From: Cupriavidus taiwanensis
Lineage (GTDB): Bacteria; Pseudomonadota; Gammaproteobacteria; Burkholderiales; Burkholderiaceae
Direction of reading: 5' to 3'
Length of the DNA stretch: 64,000 nucleotides
Assembly (NCBI RefSeq): GCF_900250115.1
Contig: NZ_LT984804.1
Span: forward strand, 434,001-498,000
Shown here one piece after another: positions 26,136 to 34,255 of the stretch. Under the pieces are notes generated by a model, which had not been told where the DNA came from, made no database searches, and saw only the letters and a program-made list of their open reading frames with translations. The translations under genes were made by a program, and so were the position numbers. The first letter of the stretch is position 1; each line of letters opens with the position of its first letter.

Positions 26136-27365
26136 ATGGCGGACAAGCATCAATACGACGTACTCGACACCGGCCCCGGCAAGCCGGTCAAGCTGTGGAC
26201 ACGCGGCGTTCCGGTGGAGGGCGCCGCGCGCGAGCAACTGGTGAACACGGCCCGGATGCCGTTCATCTTCCGCCATCTGGCGGTGATGCCGGACGTACAT
26301 CTGGGCAAGGGGTCGACGATCGGCTCGGTGATCCCCACCGTCGGCGCGGTGATTCCCGCGGCGGTAGGCGTCGACATCGGCTGCGGCATGATGGCGGTGA
26401 AGACTTCGCTGAGCGCCTCTGACCTGCCGGACAACCTGGCCCAGCTGCGCAGCGCGATCGAACATGCCGTGCCGCATGGGCGCAGCGCGCAGGGCGGTCG
26501 GCGCGACCAGGGTGCCTGGGGCAATGCGCCGGCGCATGTCGACGCCGCGTGGGCCGAAATGGCACCGGCCTTTCGCCGCATCACCGACAAATATCCGCAC
26601 CTGGCGCGCGCCAACCATCGCAATCACCTCGGCACGCTGGGCACCGGCAACCACTTCATCGAGGTGTGCCTGGACGAGGCGCAGTCGGTCTGGTTCATGT
26701 TGCACAGCGGCTCGCGCGGCATCGGCAATGCGATCGGCACCACTTTCATCACGCTGGCGCAGCAGGACATGCGCCAGCACCTGGCCAACCTGCCGGATCG
26801 GGACCTGGCTTACCTGGTGGAAGGCTCCTCTCACTACGAGGACTACATCTACGCGGTGTCGTGGGCGCAGGCCTACGCCCGCCGCAACCGCGAGCTGATG
26901 ATGGAGGCGGTGCTGGCCGCGGCGCAGCGGGTGCTGCGCAAGCCGTTCCAGGCGCAGCTCGAAGCGGTGAACTGCCACCACAACTACGTGCAGAAGGAAC
27001 GTCACTTCGGCGCCGACGTGCTGGTCACGCGCAAGGGCGCGGTCAGCGCGCACGCCGGCGAGCTGGGCATCATCCCGGGCTCGATGGGCGCGCGCTCGTT
27101 CATCGTGCGCGGCAAGGGCAATCCGGAATCGTTCTGCTCGTGCAGCCACGGCGCGGGCCGCACCATGAGCCGCAGCGAGGCCAAGCGCCGCTTCACCGTG
27201 GCCGACCAGAAGGAGGCCACCGAGGGGGTGGAGTGCCGCAAGGACGCCGCCGTGATCGACGAGATCCCGATGGCGTACAAGGATATCGACGCGGTGATGG
27301 CGGCGCAGTCAGACCTGGTGGAGGTGGTGCATACGCTGCGGCAGGTGGTGTGCGTGAAGGGATAG
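26136..27365 (+). CDS. rtcB: RtcB-family RNA 3'-phosphate/5'-OH ligase
   Basis: The 409-residue protein has the RtcB metal and nucleotide motifs: VGVDIGCGMMAVK, LGTLGTGNHFIE, MLHSGSRGIGN, and near the end SMGARSFIV then SCSHGAGRTMSR, where the His becomes guanylylated. RtcB joins RNA 3'-phosphate or cyclic phosphate ends to 5'-OH ends using GTP and Mn, repairing cleaved tRNA or rRNA. Length agrees with E. coli RtcB. No rtcA or sigma-54 regulator rtcR flanks it, so the usual inducible rtcBA operon is not present here. The GGCAGGGC just before 26136 is a modest ribosome site. Confidence 0.93.
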   Translation: MADKHQYDVLDTGPGKPVKLWTRGVPVEGAAREQLVNTARMPFIFRHLAVMPDVHLGKGSTIGSVIPTVGAVIPAAVGVDIGCGMMAVKTSLSASDLPDNLAQLRSAIEHAVPHGRSAQGGRRDQGAWGNAPAHVDAAWAEMAPAFRRITDKYPHLARANHRNHLGTLGTGNHFIEVCLDEAQSVWFMLHSGSRGIGNAIGTTFITLAQQDMRQHLANLPDRDLAYLVEGSSHYEDYIYAVSWAQAYARRNRELMMEAVLAAAQRVLRKPFQAQLEAVNCHHNYVQKERHFGADVLVTRKGAVSAHAGELGIIPGSMGARSFIVRGKGNPESFCSCSHGAGRTMSRSEAKRRFTVADQKEATEGVECRKDAAVIDEIPMAYKDIDAVMAAQSDLVEVVHTLRQVVCVKG

Positions 27366-27392
27366 CGCTGGCGTGGGTCGAAGCCCGGATGT

Positions 27393-28385
27393 TCAATCGA
27401 CGACCAAGCTCATTTTGGCGGTGAATTTCTGCCAGCGATCGATGTCGGAGTTCACCAGCTTCTGGAATTCGGCGGGTGTGCTGGTCGTCGTTGCAAAGCC
27501 GAGTTGCGTCAGCGATGCCTTGATCTCCGGCTTGGCGATGGCCCTGGCGATCTCCGCGTTCAGCTTCTGTACGATTTCGGGAGGTGTATTGGCTGGGGCG
27601 AGGATGCCGAACCACTGGTCGACGTCGTAGCCGGTCACGCCAAGCTCGCTGACAGTGGGGACGTCGGGCAGCAACGGCGAGCGAGCTTTCGACGTGACGG
27701 CCAGCGCGCGCAGCTTATTGCTCTTCAGATAGGGAATGGTGTTGGTCAACGTATTGACGCTGACGTCGGCCTGGTTGCCCAGGACGTCGGCGATGGCGGG
27801 GGCGCAGCCCTTGTACGGCACGTGAAGCATGTCGATCTTCGCCGACACTTTCAGCAATTCGCCGGCCAGGTGCTGCGGTGTGCCGTTGCCACATGACGCG
27901 TAGCTGGGCGGCGCGCCGCTCTTGCCGGCCGTGAGCAGGTCGTCGAGCGAGCGCAGCTTCGAGTGCGCTGGCACGGCGATCACCGAGGGCACCGAAGCGA
28001 AGGTGATGACCGCGCTGAAATCCGACTTCGGATTGAACTGCAGTTTCTTGAAGACGCTCGGGTTGATGGCGAAGCTGCTGTTAACGATCAGCAGTGTGTA
28101 GCCGTCACCCGGGCTCTTGGCCACGAATTCCGCACCAATATTGCCACTGGCGCCAGGGCGGTTGTCGACCACCACCGGCTGCCCCAGCGATTTGCTGATG
28201 TCAGCCCCGATCAGGCGCGCCAGCGAATCGGTCCCTCCTCCGGCCGGGAACGTCACCACCATGCGGATGGGCTTCTGCGGGAAGGTACTGGCCAGGTTTG
28301 CCTCGGCGCGCCCCGGCACTGTTGCCAGGCTGCTTGCGACCAGGAGCAGGGATGCCAGACTGCGGACGACGGATAAGGGTCTCAT
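27393..28385 (-). CDS. Bug/TctC-family periplasmic receptor, downstream of the kinase-phosphorylase fusion
   Basis: The 330-residue protein has a signal peptide (SLASLLLVASSLATVPGRA) and Bug motifs MVVTFPAGGGTDSLARLIG, VVVDNRPGASGNIGAEFV and DGYTLLIVNSSFAINPSV. The start at 28385 puts the signal at the N-terminus. The gene begins 44 bp after the stop of the PhnN/phosphorylase fusion on the same strand and has no clear promoter of its own, so it is probably the second gene of the MarR-controlled operon. A pyridine carboxylate such as quinolinate is a plausible ligand from that context, but nothing in the sequence fixes the ligand. Confidence 0.88.
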   Translation of the reverse strand: MRPLSVVRSLASLLLVASSLATVPGRAEANLASTFPQKPIRMVVTFPAGGGTDSLARLIGADISKSLGQPVVVDNRPGASGNIGAEFVAKSPGDGYTLLIVNSSFAINPSVFKKLQFNPKSDFSAVITFASVPSVIAVPAHSKLRSLDDLLTAGKSGAPPSYASCGNGTPQHLAGELLKVSAKIDMLHVPYKGCAPAIADVLGNQADVSVNTLTNTIPYLKSNKLRALAVTSKARSPLLPDVPTVSELGVTGYDVDQWFGILAPANTPPEIVQKLNAEIARAIAKPEIKASLTQLGFATTTSTPAEFQKLVNSDIDRWQKFTAKMSLVVD

Positions 28386-28429
28386 TGATTTGCCTCTTCG
28401 GTTTAGGGTGAAGGGAGGGGGGGAACCGG

Positions 28430-30235
28430 TCAATCGGGGTCTATACGCACCGCTTCGCTATCTGGGCCGCCCGCACGCGCCAGCGCCGCGGCCGCCACCA
28501 GTGCGGCCTCGCTGTCAGCATGGATGCGGTAGAGGGGTTGCCCTGCCGCCACCTTGGCCCCGATCGCGCACAGCAGGTCGACGCCCGCACCGGCATTGCG
28601 TGGTGCCCCGGCGGCACGTGCGACGCCGGAGATCCCCAGTCCGTCGATCGCCGCCACGCGGCCCGGCACGGACGCGCTTACCACGCAGGTATGCCGGCCG
28701 GGCGCCACGGGAACAGGACGCGCGCCTTGTGCGGCGGCAATGCGGTCGAATGCGGCGCTGGCCTTGCCTTCGCCCAGCAGCGCGGCGGCAATGCGGCGGC
28801 CCGCGGCGGGCGAGCCCACGCGCGGATCGAACGCGATGATCTCGCCGGCGAAGCGCAAGGCCTTGTCGCGCAGATCCGCGGGGGCATCCGGGTCGTTGGC
28901 TAGCACCTGGCGTACATCGCGCACTTCCAGGGCGGGACCGATGCCACGGCCGATGGGTCGACCGCCCTCTGTCACCAGCGCGCGCACATGCAGGCCAAGC
29001 CCCTTGCCGACGTGCTCGAACATCGCGCCCAGCGCCTCGGCGTCGGCGCGCGTGGTCAGCTTGGTCTGCGGCCCATAGGGCAGGTCGACGATGACGTGGG
29101 TCGCCCCCGCGGTGTATTTCTTGGACAGGATCGACGCCACCGACCAGCGCCGCGAGTCCAGGCGCAGCGGGCGCGTGATCGCATTCATCACGTCGTCGAC
29201 CACCGAATGGTTGAGGCGGCCGTTCCAGGCGATGCACGCGCGGGCCTGCGCCACGCAGCGGCGCACGTCGTCGTGCGCCAGGTCGACGCGTGCCACGGTC
29301 TCCATGGCGTCGGCCGTGCCCGCGGCCGAGGTGATCGCGCGCGACGAGGTCTTGGGCATGGCCAGCCCGTACGCGGCAACGATCGGCACCACGATCAGCG
29401 TGATGCGGCTGCCGGGAACGCCACCGATGGAGTGCTTGTCGACCACGATCGGCTCGTCCCAGTCGATGCGGGGCGTGAATGCGGTACGCGCCCGTGCCAG
29501 TGCCACCACCTCCTGGTCGCCCAGCGAGCGGGTCGCGGCCACCAGGAATTCGGTCAGCTCGGCCTCGGTGTACCGGCCCGCCATGGCGTCCTGCAGCACC
29601 GCGACGTAGGCGGCTTCGTCGAGCGGCTCGCCGCGCAGCTTGGCCATCAGGTTGGTGCGGCTGGCCGGCGCCTGGCCACCGGATGCGCGCGTGCCGTGCC
29701 GCAGCGCTTGGACGAAGCGGGCCCTGCCCACCTCCAGCGTGCTGTCGTTCGACACCGTGATGCACCGGACTCCGGGCGGCAGCGGCGCACCGGTCCGCGC
29801 TACACGCCTGGCAACCTCCGCGCCCGATTCACGCCCGCGCGCGGCAATGCGCCGGGCCAGCACGTCATGCGGCGCCGTCACCAGCACCACCACGAATCGC
29901 GGCAGGCGCCGGGCAAGTTCCGCGATGACGGCGCGCGAGCCGTTGGCGACGACGTTGCGACCGCGTTCCAGCTCCGACACCAGCGAGCAGGGCAGGCCAT
30001 AGCGCAGGTCGTGCGCGTCCCAGGTCACCAGGAATTCGCCGTTGGCCTGGAGCCGCGCGAATTCCACCTCCGAGACGGCCTCATGCGCTTCGCCGGCGGC
30101 GCCCTCGGGCCGCGTGATGATGCGCCGGGCGAATACATAGTTGTCATCGAGCGCCGCCCGCGCCCCATCCATCAGCGAATCCTTGCCTGCGCCGCTGGGG
30201 CCCACCACAAAGAAGAACGTGCCGCTCGCGTTCAT
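28430..30235 (-). CDS. Fusion: PhnN-like ribose 1,5-bisphosphokinase + AMP-phosphorylase-type nucleotide phosphorylase
   Basis: The 601-residue protein joins two enzymes. Residues 1-180 form a P-loop kinase with Walker [10 protein letters not shown] (12-20) and RRIITRPE, as in PhnN, which phosphorylates ribose 1,5-bisphosphate to PRPP. A short linker (181-193) leads to residues 194-601, a thymidine-phosphorylase-family domain with KHSIGGVPG (267-275), the variant typical of archaeal AMP phosphorylase rather than thymidine phosphorylase, and the family signature [16 protein letters not shown] (297-312). AMP phosphorylases release a base from a nucleotide and make ribose 1,5-bisphosphate, the kinase domain's substrate, so product could pass directly from one domain to the other. 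The separate N-terminal domain of about 85 residues found in archaeal enzymes seems to be replaced by the kinase. Promoter and operators lie immediately upstream. Confidence 0.85.
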   Translation of the reverse strand: MNASGTFFFVVGPSGAGKDSLMDGARAALDDNYVFARRIITRPEGAAGEAHEAVSEVEFARLQANGEFLVTWDAHDLRYGLPCSLVSELERGRNVVANGSRAVIAELARRLPRFVVVLVTAPHDVLARRIAARGRESGAEVARRVARTGAPLPPGVRCITVSNDSTLEVGRARFVQALRHGTRASGGQAPASRTNLMAKLRGEPLDEAAYVAVLQDAMAGRYTEAELTEFLVAATRSLGDQEVVALARARTAFTPRIDWDEPIVVDKHSIGGVPGSRITLIVVPIVAAYGLAMPKTSSRAITSAAGTADAMETVARVDLAHDDVRRCVAQARACIAWNGRLNHSVVDDVMNAITRPLRLDSRRWSVASILSKKYTAGATHVIVDLPYGPQTKLTTRADAEALGAMFEHVGKGLGLHVRALVTEGGRPIGRGIGPALEVRDVRQVLANDPDAPADLRDKALRFAGEIIAFDPRVGSPAAGRRIAAALLGEGKASAAFDRIAAAQGARPVPVAPGRHTCVVSASVPGRVAAIDGLGISGVARAAGAPRNAGAGVDLLCAIGAKVAAGQPLYRIHADSEAALVAAAALARAGGPDSEAVRIDPD

Positions 30236-30242
30236 GACTAAT

Positions 30243-30260
30243 ACCTTAGATGTCGAAGTT
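30243..30260. promoter_or_regulatory. Operator O1 (probable MarR site) downstream of the fusion-gene promoter
   Basis: ACCTTAGATGTCGAAGTT is an imperfect palindrome (CTTnGA-NN-TCnAAG core). It lies just past the expected transcription start, 8 bp before the fusion gene's ATG. The inverse complement of this sequence recurs at 30300-30317, and both recur at nadC. Repressor binding here would block the promoter. Confidence 0.75.
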
Positions 30261-30268
30261 ATTTGGCA

Positions 30269-30296
30269 ATGCTAGCACCGGCGCCGCGACTGTCAA
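30269..30296 (-). promoter_or_regulatory. Sigma-70-type promoter of the fusion gene
   Basis: On the minus strand TTGACA (30296-30291) is followed after 16 bp by TAGCAT (30274-30269), predicting a start near 30262 and a leader of about 27 nt. It sits exactly between the two operators. Confidence 0.7.
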
Positions 30297-30299
30297 GGA

Positions 30300-30317
30300 A
30301 AGTTCGATGTCTAAGGT
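30300..30317. promoter_or_regulatory. Operator O2 (probable MarR site) upstream of the fusion-gene promoter
   Basis: AAGTTCGATGTCTAAGGT reads on the other strand as ACCTTAGACATCGAACTT, matching O1 at 15 of 18 positions. It abuts the upstream edge of the -35 box, 57 bp centre to centre from O1. Confidence 0.75.
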
Positions 30318-30589
30318 TATGCAAGCAACGGGCCAGCGTTCGCAGAGCCAGCGGCGACGCGGATTGCGAGCGACCATAGGGGAAAACACGGGGGCGCGGC
30401 ATGCGCGTCCGCGGTGTCTGGTGCCGCGAACGCGCGCCTGGTGCACCGATGGAGTGAACGCTACATTGGGCGGCGCGCCGACGCGCTCCGGCAGCGCCGC
30501 GCGCACAGTGGAGGCGCTATCATGTGCGCTGTTGCGGGGCACCGTGGATCCGGTGTCGCGCCGATACGTTTCATTTTTTGCTTACCACT

Positions 30590-31135
30590 ATGGCCACAAG
30601 AAAGCCGGATGCTCCGGTTACGATCACGCCACCGGACGAAGCCGATGAAGAGCGGCTGGCCCATCTGGTGAAGGACGCCGCGCGCGCCTATATCCGGGCG
30701 CTGCAACTGCGCCTGGCGGAACATTCGGTGTCGTACGGCCACTGGACCATCCTGCGCATCCTGTGGCGCCATGACGGCCTGTCGCAGCGCGAACTGAGCG
30801 AACGCGCCGGCGTGACGGAGCCCACCACGTTTGCCGCGGTCAAGGCGCTGGAGGCGCTTGGCTACGTCGAACGCACGCACCTGCCCGGCAACAAGAAGAA
30901 GGTGCATGTGTTCCTCAGCAAGACCGGGCGCGCGCTGCGCCGCAAGCTCGAGCCGCTGGCGACCGAGGTCAATGCGCTGAGTGTTGAGGGAGTGAGCGAA
31001 CAGGACGTGGCGACCACGCGCCGGGTCCTGATCACCATCGCCAAGCGCCTGGTCGCCGACGAGATCGCCTCGGCGGAAAACGGGCGGCGCGTGCCGTCCA
31101 CGCAGGAAGTCGGGCGGTTGCTGTCGGACCTGTAG
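30590..31135 (+). CDS. MarR-family transcriptional regulator
   Basis: The 181-residue protein has a MarR core: dimer helices at both ends, YGHWTILRILWRHDGLSQRE leading to the recognition helix TEPTTFAAVKALEALGYVER and a basic wing LPGNKKKVHVFLS. It has a long charged tail (VADEIASAENGRRVPSTQEV) for dimerisation. MarR proteins are usually repressors that release DNA on binding an aromatic acid. The start at 30590 is chosen because homology begins there; the frame runs upstream without features. It is divergent from the fusion operon and convergent with nadC, both of which carry the same palindromic operators, so it is the obvious regulator of both. MarR proteins (NicR) control nicotinate degradation in other bacteria, but kinship to NicR was not tested. 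Confidence 0.88.
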   Translation: MATRKPDAPVTITPPDEADEERLAHLVKDAARAYIRALQLRLAEHSVSYGHWTILRILWRHDGLSQRELSERAGVTEPTTFAAVKALEALGYVERTHLPGNKKKVHVFLSKTGRALRRKLEPLATEVNALSVEGVSEQDVATTRRVLITIAKRLVADEIASAENGRRVPSTQEVGRLLSDL

Positions 31136-31157
31136 CCCGAGGCAGCCACGGCGAATG

Positions 31158-31187
31158 AAAAGACCCCGCCGGCGCGGCCGGCGTGGG
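31158..31187 (-). terminator. Possible terminator of nadC
   Basis: On the minus strand a GC-rich stem (GCCGGC at 31077+100-82 side, i.e. 31077-82 counted as 31177-31182, pairing with 31168-31173 and extended by flanking G:C pairs with one bulge) is followed by TCTTTT. It sits about 70 bp after the nadC stop. An outer 9-bp pairing, 31136-31144 with 31192-31200, encloses it, so it may serve the converging marR gene as well. Confidence 0.45.
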
Positions 31188-31258
31188 TGAATGCCTCGGG
31201 TAGAAGGCGTGAAACCGGTGTGCGGGACCGCCGCGGGCGGGCGCCCCGATTCAGGAGC

Positions 31259-32092
31259 TCAGGCTTCGTCCAGCCCGATATCCACGGCCGGTGCGGACTG
31301 CGTGATCCGGCTGGTCGAGATGTAGTCGACCCCGGTTTCCGCCACCGCCCGGATGGTCTCCAGCCGGATACCGCCCGAGGCCTCGACCTTGGTGCGGCCA
31401 TTGACGATCTGCACCGCCTCCTTCATATCGGGCACCGACATGTTGTCCAGCATGATCACGTCGACGCCAGCGGCCAGTGCCTCGCGTACTTGCTCCAGCC
31501 GGTCGCACTCCACTTCCAGCTTGGTCAGCACCGGGAGCTTGCGGCGCACGCGTTCTACCGCGGCGGCGATGCTGCCGCAAACGGCGATGTGGTTGTCCTT
31601 GATCATTACGCCGTTGTCCAGGCTCAGCCGGTGGTTCAGGCCGCCGCCACAGGTGACGGCGTGCTTTTCCAGCGCGCGCAGACCAGGGGTGGTCTTGCGG
31701 CTGTCGATCAGTCGTGCCTTGGTATGCGCAATGGCTTGTGCATAGGTGGCGGTCTGGTTTGCGATGCCGCACAAGCGCTGCATGATGTTCAGCGCGGTAC
31801 GCTCGGCTGTCAGCACGCTGCGCGCATTGCCGCTTACGTTAAGCAGTGCCGCGCCTTTGCCGACCTTGTCGCCATCGGCCACGCGCACGTCGATGGACAA
31901 GCTTGGATCGTAACGGGCGAAGATGCGAGCCGCCACGTCGATACCAGCGACGATCATAGGTTCGCGGGCGTTCATGCAGAAGGTGCCGGTCTCGCCCGGT
32001 TCGATCATGGTCTGGACAGTCAGGTCGCAGATACCGATGTCTTCGGTCAGCCAGAGGTCGATCAGCTTGTCGGTGGCATAGAGGTCGTACAT
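31259..32092 (-). CDS. nadC: Nicotinate-nucleotide pyrophosphorylase (quinolinate phosphoribosyltransferase)
   Basis: The 277-residue enzyme converts quinolinate and PRPP to nicotinate mononucleotide, CO2 and pyrophosphate. The substrate residues known from M. tuberculosis NadC (R105, R139, H161, R162, K172) are all present with a constant offset of 7: R98, R132 in SRKTTPGLRALEKHAV, H154 and R155 in GGLNHR, K165 in IKDNH. LEVEC, IMLDNM and VEASGGI complete the family. It is not beside nadA or nadB and has its own promoter flanked by the operators seen at the PhnN/phosphorylase fusion. That argues for a specialised, inducible copy, although it could be the only nadC of the genome. Confidence 0.95.
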   Translation of the reverse strand: MYDLYATDKLIDLWLTEDIGICDLTVQTMIEPGETGTFCMNAREPMIVAGIDVAARIFARYDPSLSIDVRVADGDKVGKGAALLNVSGNARSVLTAERTALNIMQRLCGIANQTATYAQAIAHTKARLIDSRKTTPGLRALEKHAVTCGGGLNHRLSLDNGVMIKDNHIAVCGSIAAAVERVRRKLPVLTKLEVECDRLEQVREALAAGVDVIMLDNMSVPDMKEAVQIVNGRTKVEASGGIRLETIRAVAETGVDYISTSRITQSAPAVDIGLDEA

Positions 32093-32129
32093 GTGAGGGC
32101 TCCTGAAGGGTTGGTGGCGTACCTCAATA

Positions 32130-32147
32130 ATCTTAGAGATCGAAGTA
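32130..32147. promoter_or_regulatory. Operator O1' at nadC (probable MarR site)
   Basis: ATCTTAGAGATCGAAGTA matches O1 of the fusion gene in its CTTAGA-NN-TCGAAG core and lies in the same position, just downstream of the predicted nadC transcription start. Confidence 0.72.
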
Positions 32148-32156
32148 CATGGCTCA

Positions 32157-32184
32157 ATACTAGCGCCTTGCCACGCTCTGTCAA
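32157..32184 (-). promoter_or_regulatory. Sigma-70-type promoter of nadC
   Basis: On the minus strand TTGACA (32184-32179) is followed after 16 bp by TAGTAT (32162-32157), the same architecture and spacing as the fusion-gene promoter. The leader to the ATG is about 58 nt. Confidence 0.72.
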
Positions 32185-32187
32185 GAA

Positions 32188-32205
32188 ATATTCGACGTCT
32201 AAGGT
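32188..32205. promoter_or_regulatory. Operator O2' at nadC (probable MarR site)
   Basis: ATATTCGACGTCTAAGGT matches O2 of the fusion gene (15 of 18 positions) and likewise abuts the upstream edge of the -35 box. O1' and O2' are 58 bp apart centre to centre. The site lies 31 bp after the fliR stop. Confidence 0.72.
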
Positions 32206-32235
32206 TATGTGCCGCGGGAGCGCCACCCCGGCGCG

Positions 32236-33021
32236 CTAGCGCCCGAATTGCCCCAGCACCGTCCCCACCGCCTCCAGCCCCGCCTCGATCATGTGCAGCA
32301 TATAGCTGCCCATCTGCGGCATCACCAGCATCAGCACCAGCAGTCCGCCCGACAGCGTTACCGGGAAGCCCACCGCGAAGATCGACAGTTGCGGCGAGGC
32401 GCGGTTGAGGATGCCCATGGCCAGGTTCAGGATCAGCAAGGCGGCGATCATCGGCAGGGCCAGCAGCAGGCCGGAAGCGGACACCATGCCGCCGGCGCGG
32501 GCCACGGCCATGGCGCCGCCGGCGGACAGCGGGGTGCCGCCGATGGGCAGGCCGTTGAAGCTGTCGACCAGCGCGCCCAGCATCAGCAGGTGGCCGTCCA
32601 GCGCCAGGAACAGCAGCACCGCGATCAGGTTGAGGAAGCGCGACAGCACCATGGTCTGGCCGCCGGCGGCGCGGTCGAAGAAGGACGCGAACGACAGGCC
32701 CATCTGCAGCCCGATGATCTCGCCGGCCTGCTGCACGGTGGCGAAGACCAGCCGCATGACAAAGCCCGTGGCCAGGCCGATGCCGACTTCATTGAGGATG
32801 ATCATCAGCCCGCCTAAGGAGTACACCGGCACCACCGGCAGCTGGGCGATGGTGGGCGAGACCACCATCGCGATCATTGCCGACAGCGCGATCTTGGCGC
32901 GCCGCGGGATGGTCGATTCACCGAACAGCGGCGCGGTGCCGAGCAGCGCGAGGATGCGGAAGAACGGCCACAGGAAAGCCGCAAGCCAGCCGTAGAGCTG
33001 GGCTGAGGTGAACTCGATCAC
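32236..33021 (-). CDS. fliR: Flagellar export apparatus protein FliR
   Basis: The 261-residue, strongly hydrophobic protein has six or so predicted membrane helices, starts LYGWLAAFLWPFFRILALLG and contains LQMGLSFASFFDRAAGGQ, a FliR hallmark. FliR completes the FliP5-FliQ4-FliR1 export gate of the flagellar type III secretion system in the inner membrane. It is the last gene of the fliLMNOPQR operon. There is no visible terminator between it and the nadC promoter 31 bp further on, so some read-through into nadC is possible. Confidence 0.95.
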   Translation of the reverse strand: MIEFTSAQLYGWLAAFLWPFFRILALLGTAPLFGESTIPRRAKIALSAMIAMVVSPTIAQLPVVPVYSLGGLMIILNEVGIGLATGFVMRLVFATVQQAGEIIGLQMGLSFASFFDRAAGGQTMVLSRFLNLIAVLLFLALDGHLLMLGALVDSFNGLPIGGTPLSAGGAMAVARAGGMVSASGLLLALPMIAALLILNLAMGILNRASPQLSIFAVGFPVTLSGGLLVLMLVMPQMGSYMLHMIEAGLEAVGTVLGQFGR

Positions 33022-33100
33022 GGCGGGGGTCAGCGGGCGGGCCGGGCGGAGGGTTGCAACGGCGGCGGATGGCGACGGATGGCGGCCCGGGCGGTCGCCG

Positions 33101-33370
33101 TCAGTGCGCCAGCGCGGGAATGCTCTGGAACACCTCGCGCATGTAGTCGACCATCGCGTTGATCATCCACGGGCCGGCCAGCACCATGGTGGCGAACAGC
33201 GCGATCAGCTTGGGGATGAAGCTCAGCGTCATCTCGTTGATCTGGGTCGCGGCCTGGAACAGGCTCACCGCCAGGCCCGCGGCCAGCGCCACCAGCAGCA
33301 GCGGGGCGGCCAGCAGCAGGGTCATCTTCATCGCCTGGGTGGCGATGGTCATTACGGTCTCTGGGGTCAT
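33101..33370 (-). CDS. fliQ: Flagellar export apparatus protein FliQ
   Basis: The 89-residue protein has two membrane helices (about 16-38 and 54-76) and the FliQ pattern MTPETVMTIATQAMKMTLLL with QAATQINEMTLSFIPKL. It forms part of the export gate with FliP and FliR. Length is exactly that of the family. It lies between fliP and fliR on the same strand with a 39-bp gap on the fliP side. Confidence 0.95.
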   Translation of the reverse strand: MTPETVMTIATQAMKMTLLLAAPLLLVALAAGLAVSLFQAATQINEMTLSFIPKLIALFATMVLAGPWMINAMVDYMREVFQSIPALAH

Positions 33371-33409
33371 GGCTCGGATTCTGCGAGGGTGCGGGTGCGG
33401 GCGGCCGCG

Positions 33410-34255
33410 TCAGTTCATGAAGCTCTGCGCCAGCGAACCCAGCAGCAGCTGCCAGCCGTCGACCAGCACGAACAGCATCAGCTTGAACGGCAGCGAGATG
33501 GTGGCCGGCGGCACCATCATCATGCCCATCGCCATCAGCACGCTGGCCACGACCAGGTCGATGATCAGGAACGGGATGAAGATGGTGAAGCCGATCTGGA
33601 ACGCGGTCTTCAACTCGCTGGTGACGAAGGCCGGCACCAGGATGCTGAGCGGCACTTCCTCCGGTCCCTGCATCTCCGGCGCCTTGGCCATCTGCGCGAA
33701 CATGGCCAGGTCCTTCTCGCGGGTCTGGCGCAGCATGAAGGCCTTGAGCGGCTCGGCGGCCTTGGCCGCGGCGGCTTCGAGGCTGAGCTTGTTTTCGGAC
33801 AGCGGCTTGTAGGCGTCGTTGTAGACGCGGTCGAACACCGGCGCCATCACGAAGAAGGTCAGGAACAGCGACAGGCCCACCAGCACCTGGTTGGGCGGCG
33901 AGGTGGCCGTGCCGAGCGCGTTGCGCAGCAGTCCCAGCACGATGATGACGCGGGTGAAGCCGGTCATCATCAGCATCGCCGCCGGCAGGAACGACAGCGA
34001 GGTCAGCAGCACCAGCGTCTGCACCGGCAGCGACCAGATCTGGCCGCCGCCCGGGGCGGGCTTGCTGATCACGCCGGGCAGCGCCTGGGCCCAGGCTTGC
34101 GCGGGCGCCAGCGCGGCAATGGCCAGCATCAGCGCCAGCACGGACAGCCCGGACAACAGCGGCGAGCGCAGCGACGAGGGCAGCAACGAGACCGGGCGCG
34201 CGGCGCGGCCTGCGCGCAGCAGCGGTCGCCACGGCGTGGCAAGCGGGGACATCAT
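33410..34255 (-). CDS. fliP: Flagellar export apparatus protein FliP
   Basis: The 281-residue protein has an N-terminal hydrophobic signal-like segment (about 35-56), then FliP motifs [25 protein letters not shown] broken across two helices, the soluble loop with [14 protein letters not shown], and [20 protein letters not shown] near the end. It is the main ring subunit of the export gate. The N-terminus is longer than in E. coli FliP (245 residues) by a basic stretch of about 30 residues, so a downstream start is possible, but the overlap with fliO (ATGA) supports the start given. Confidence 0.94.
   Translation of the reverse strand: MMSPLATPWRPLLRAGRAARPVSLLPSSLRSPLLSGLSVLALMLAIAALAPAQAWAQALPGVISKPAPGGGQIWSLPVQTLVLLTSLSFLPAAMLMMTGFTRVIIVLGLLRNALGTATSPPNQVLVGLSLFLTFFVMAPVFDRVYNDAYKPLSENKLSLEAAAAKAAEPLKAFMLRQTREKDLAMFAQMAKAPEMQGPEEVPLSILVPAFVTSELKTAFQIGFTIFIPFLIIDLVVASVLMAMGMMMVPPATISLPFKLMLFVLVDGWQLLLGSLAQSFMN

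Larger units (their letters stand above)
30236..30589. other. 354-bp divergent regulatory region, fusion gene versus marR
   Basis: The left 80 bp hold two operators and a sigma-70-type promoter for the fusion gene. The rest, up to the marR start, has no gene with family features. An AT-rich TTCATTTTTTGCTTACCACT stretch just before the marR ATG may hold its promoter. Confidence 0.6.

Noticed and set aside
31136..31258. Small gene between marR and nadC
   Set aside because: No start with a ribosome site; the stretch is explained by hairpin-forming GC repeats consistent with termination.
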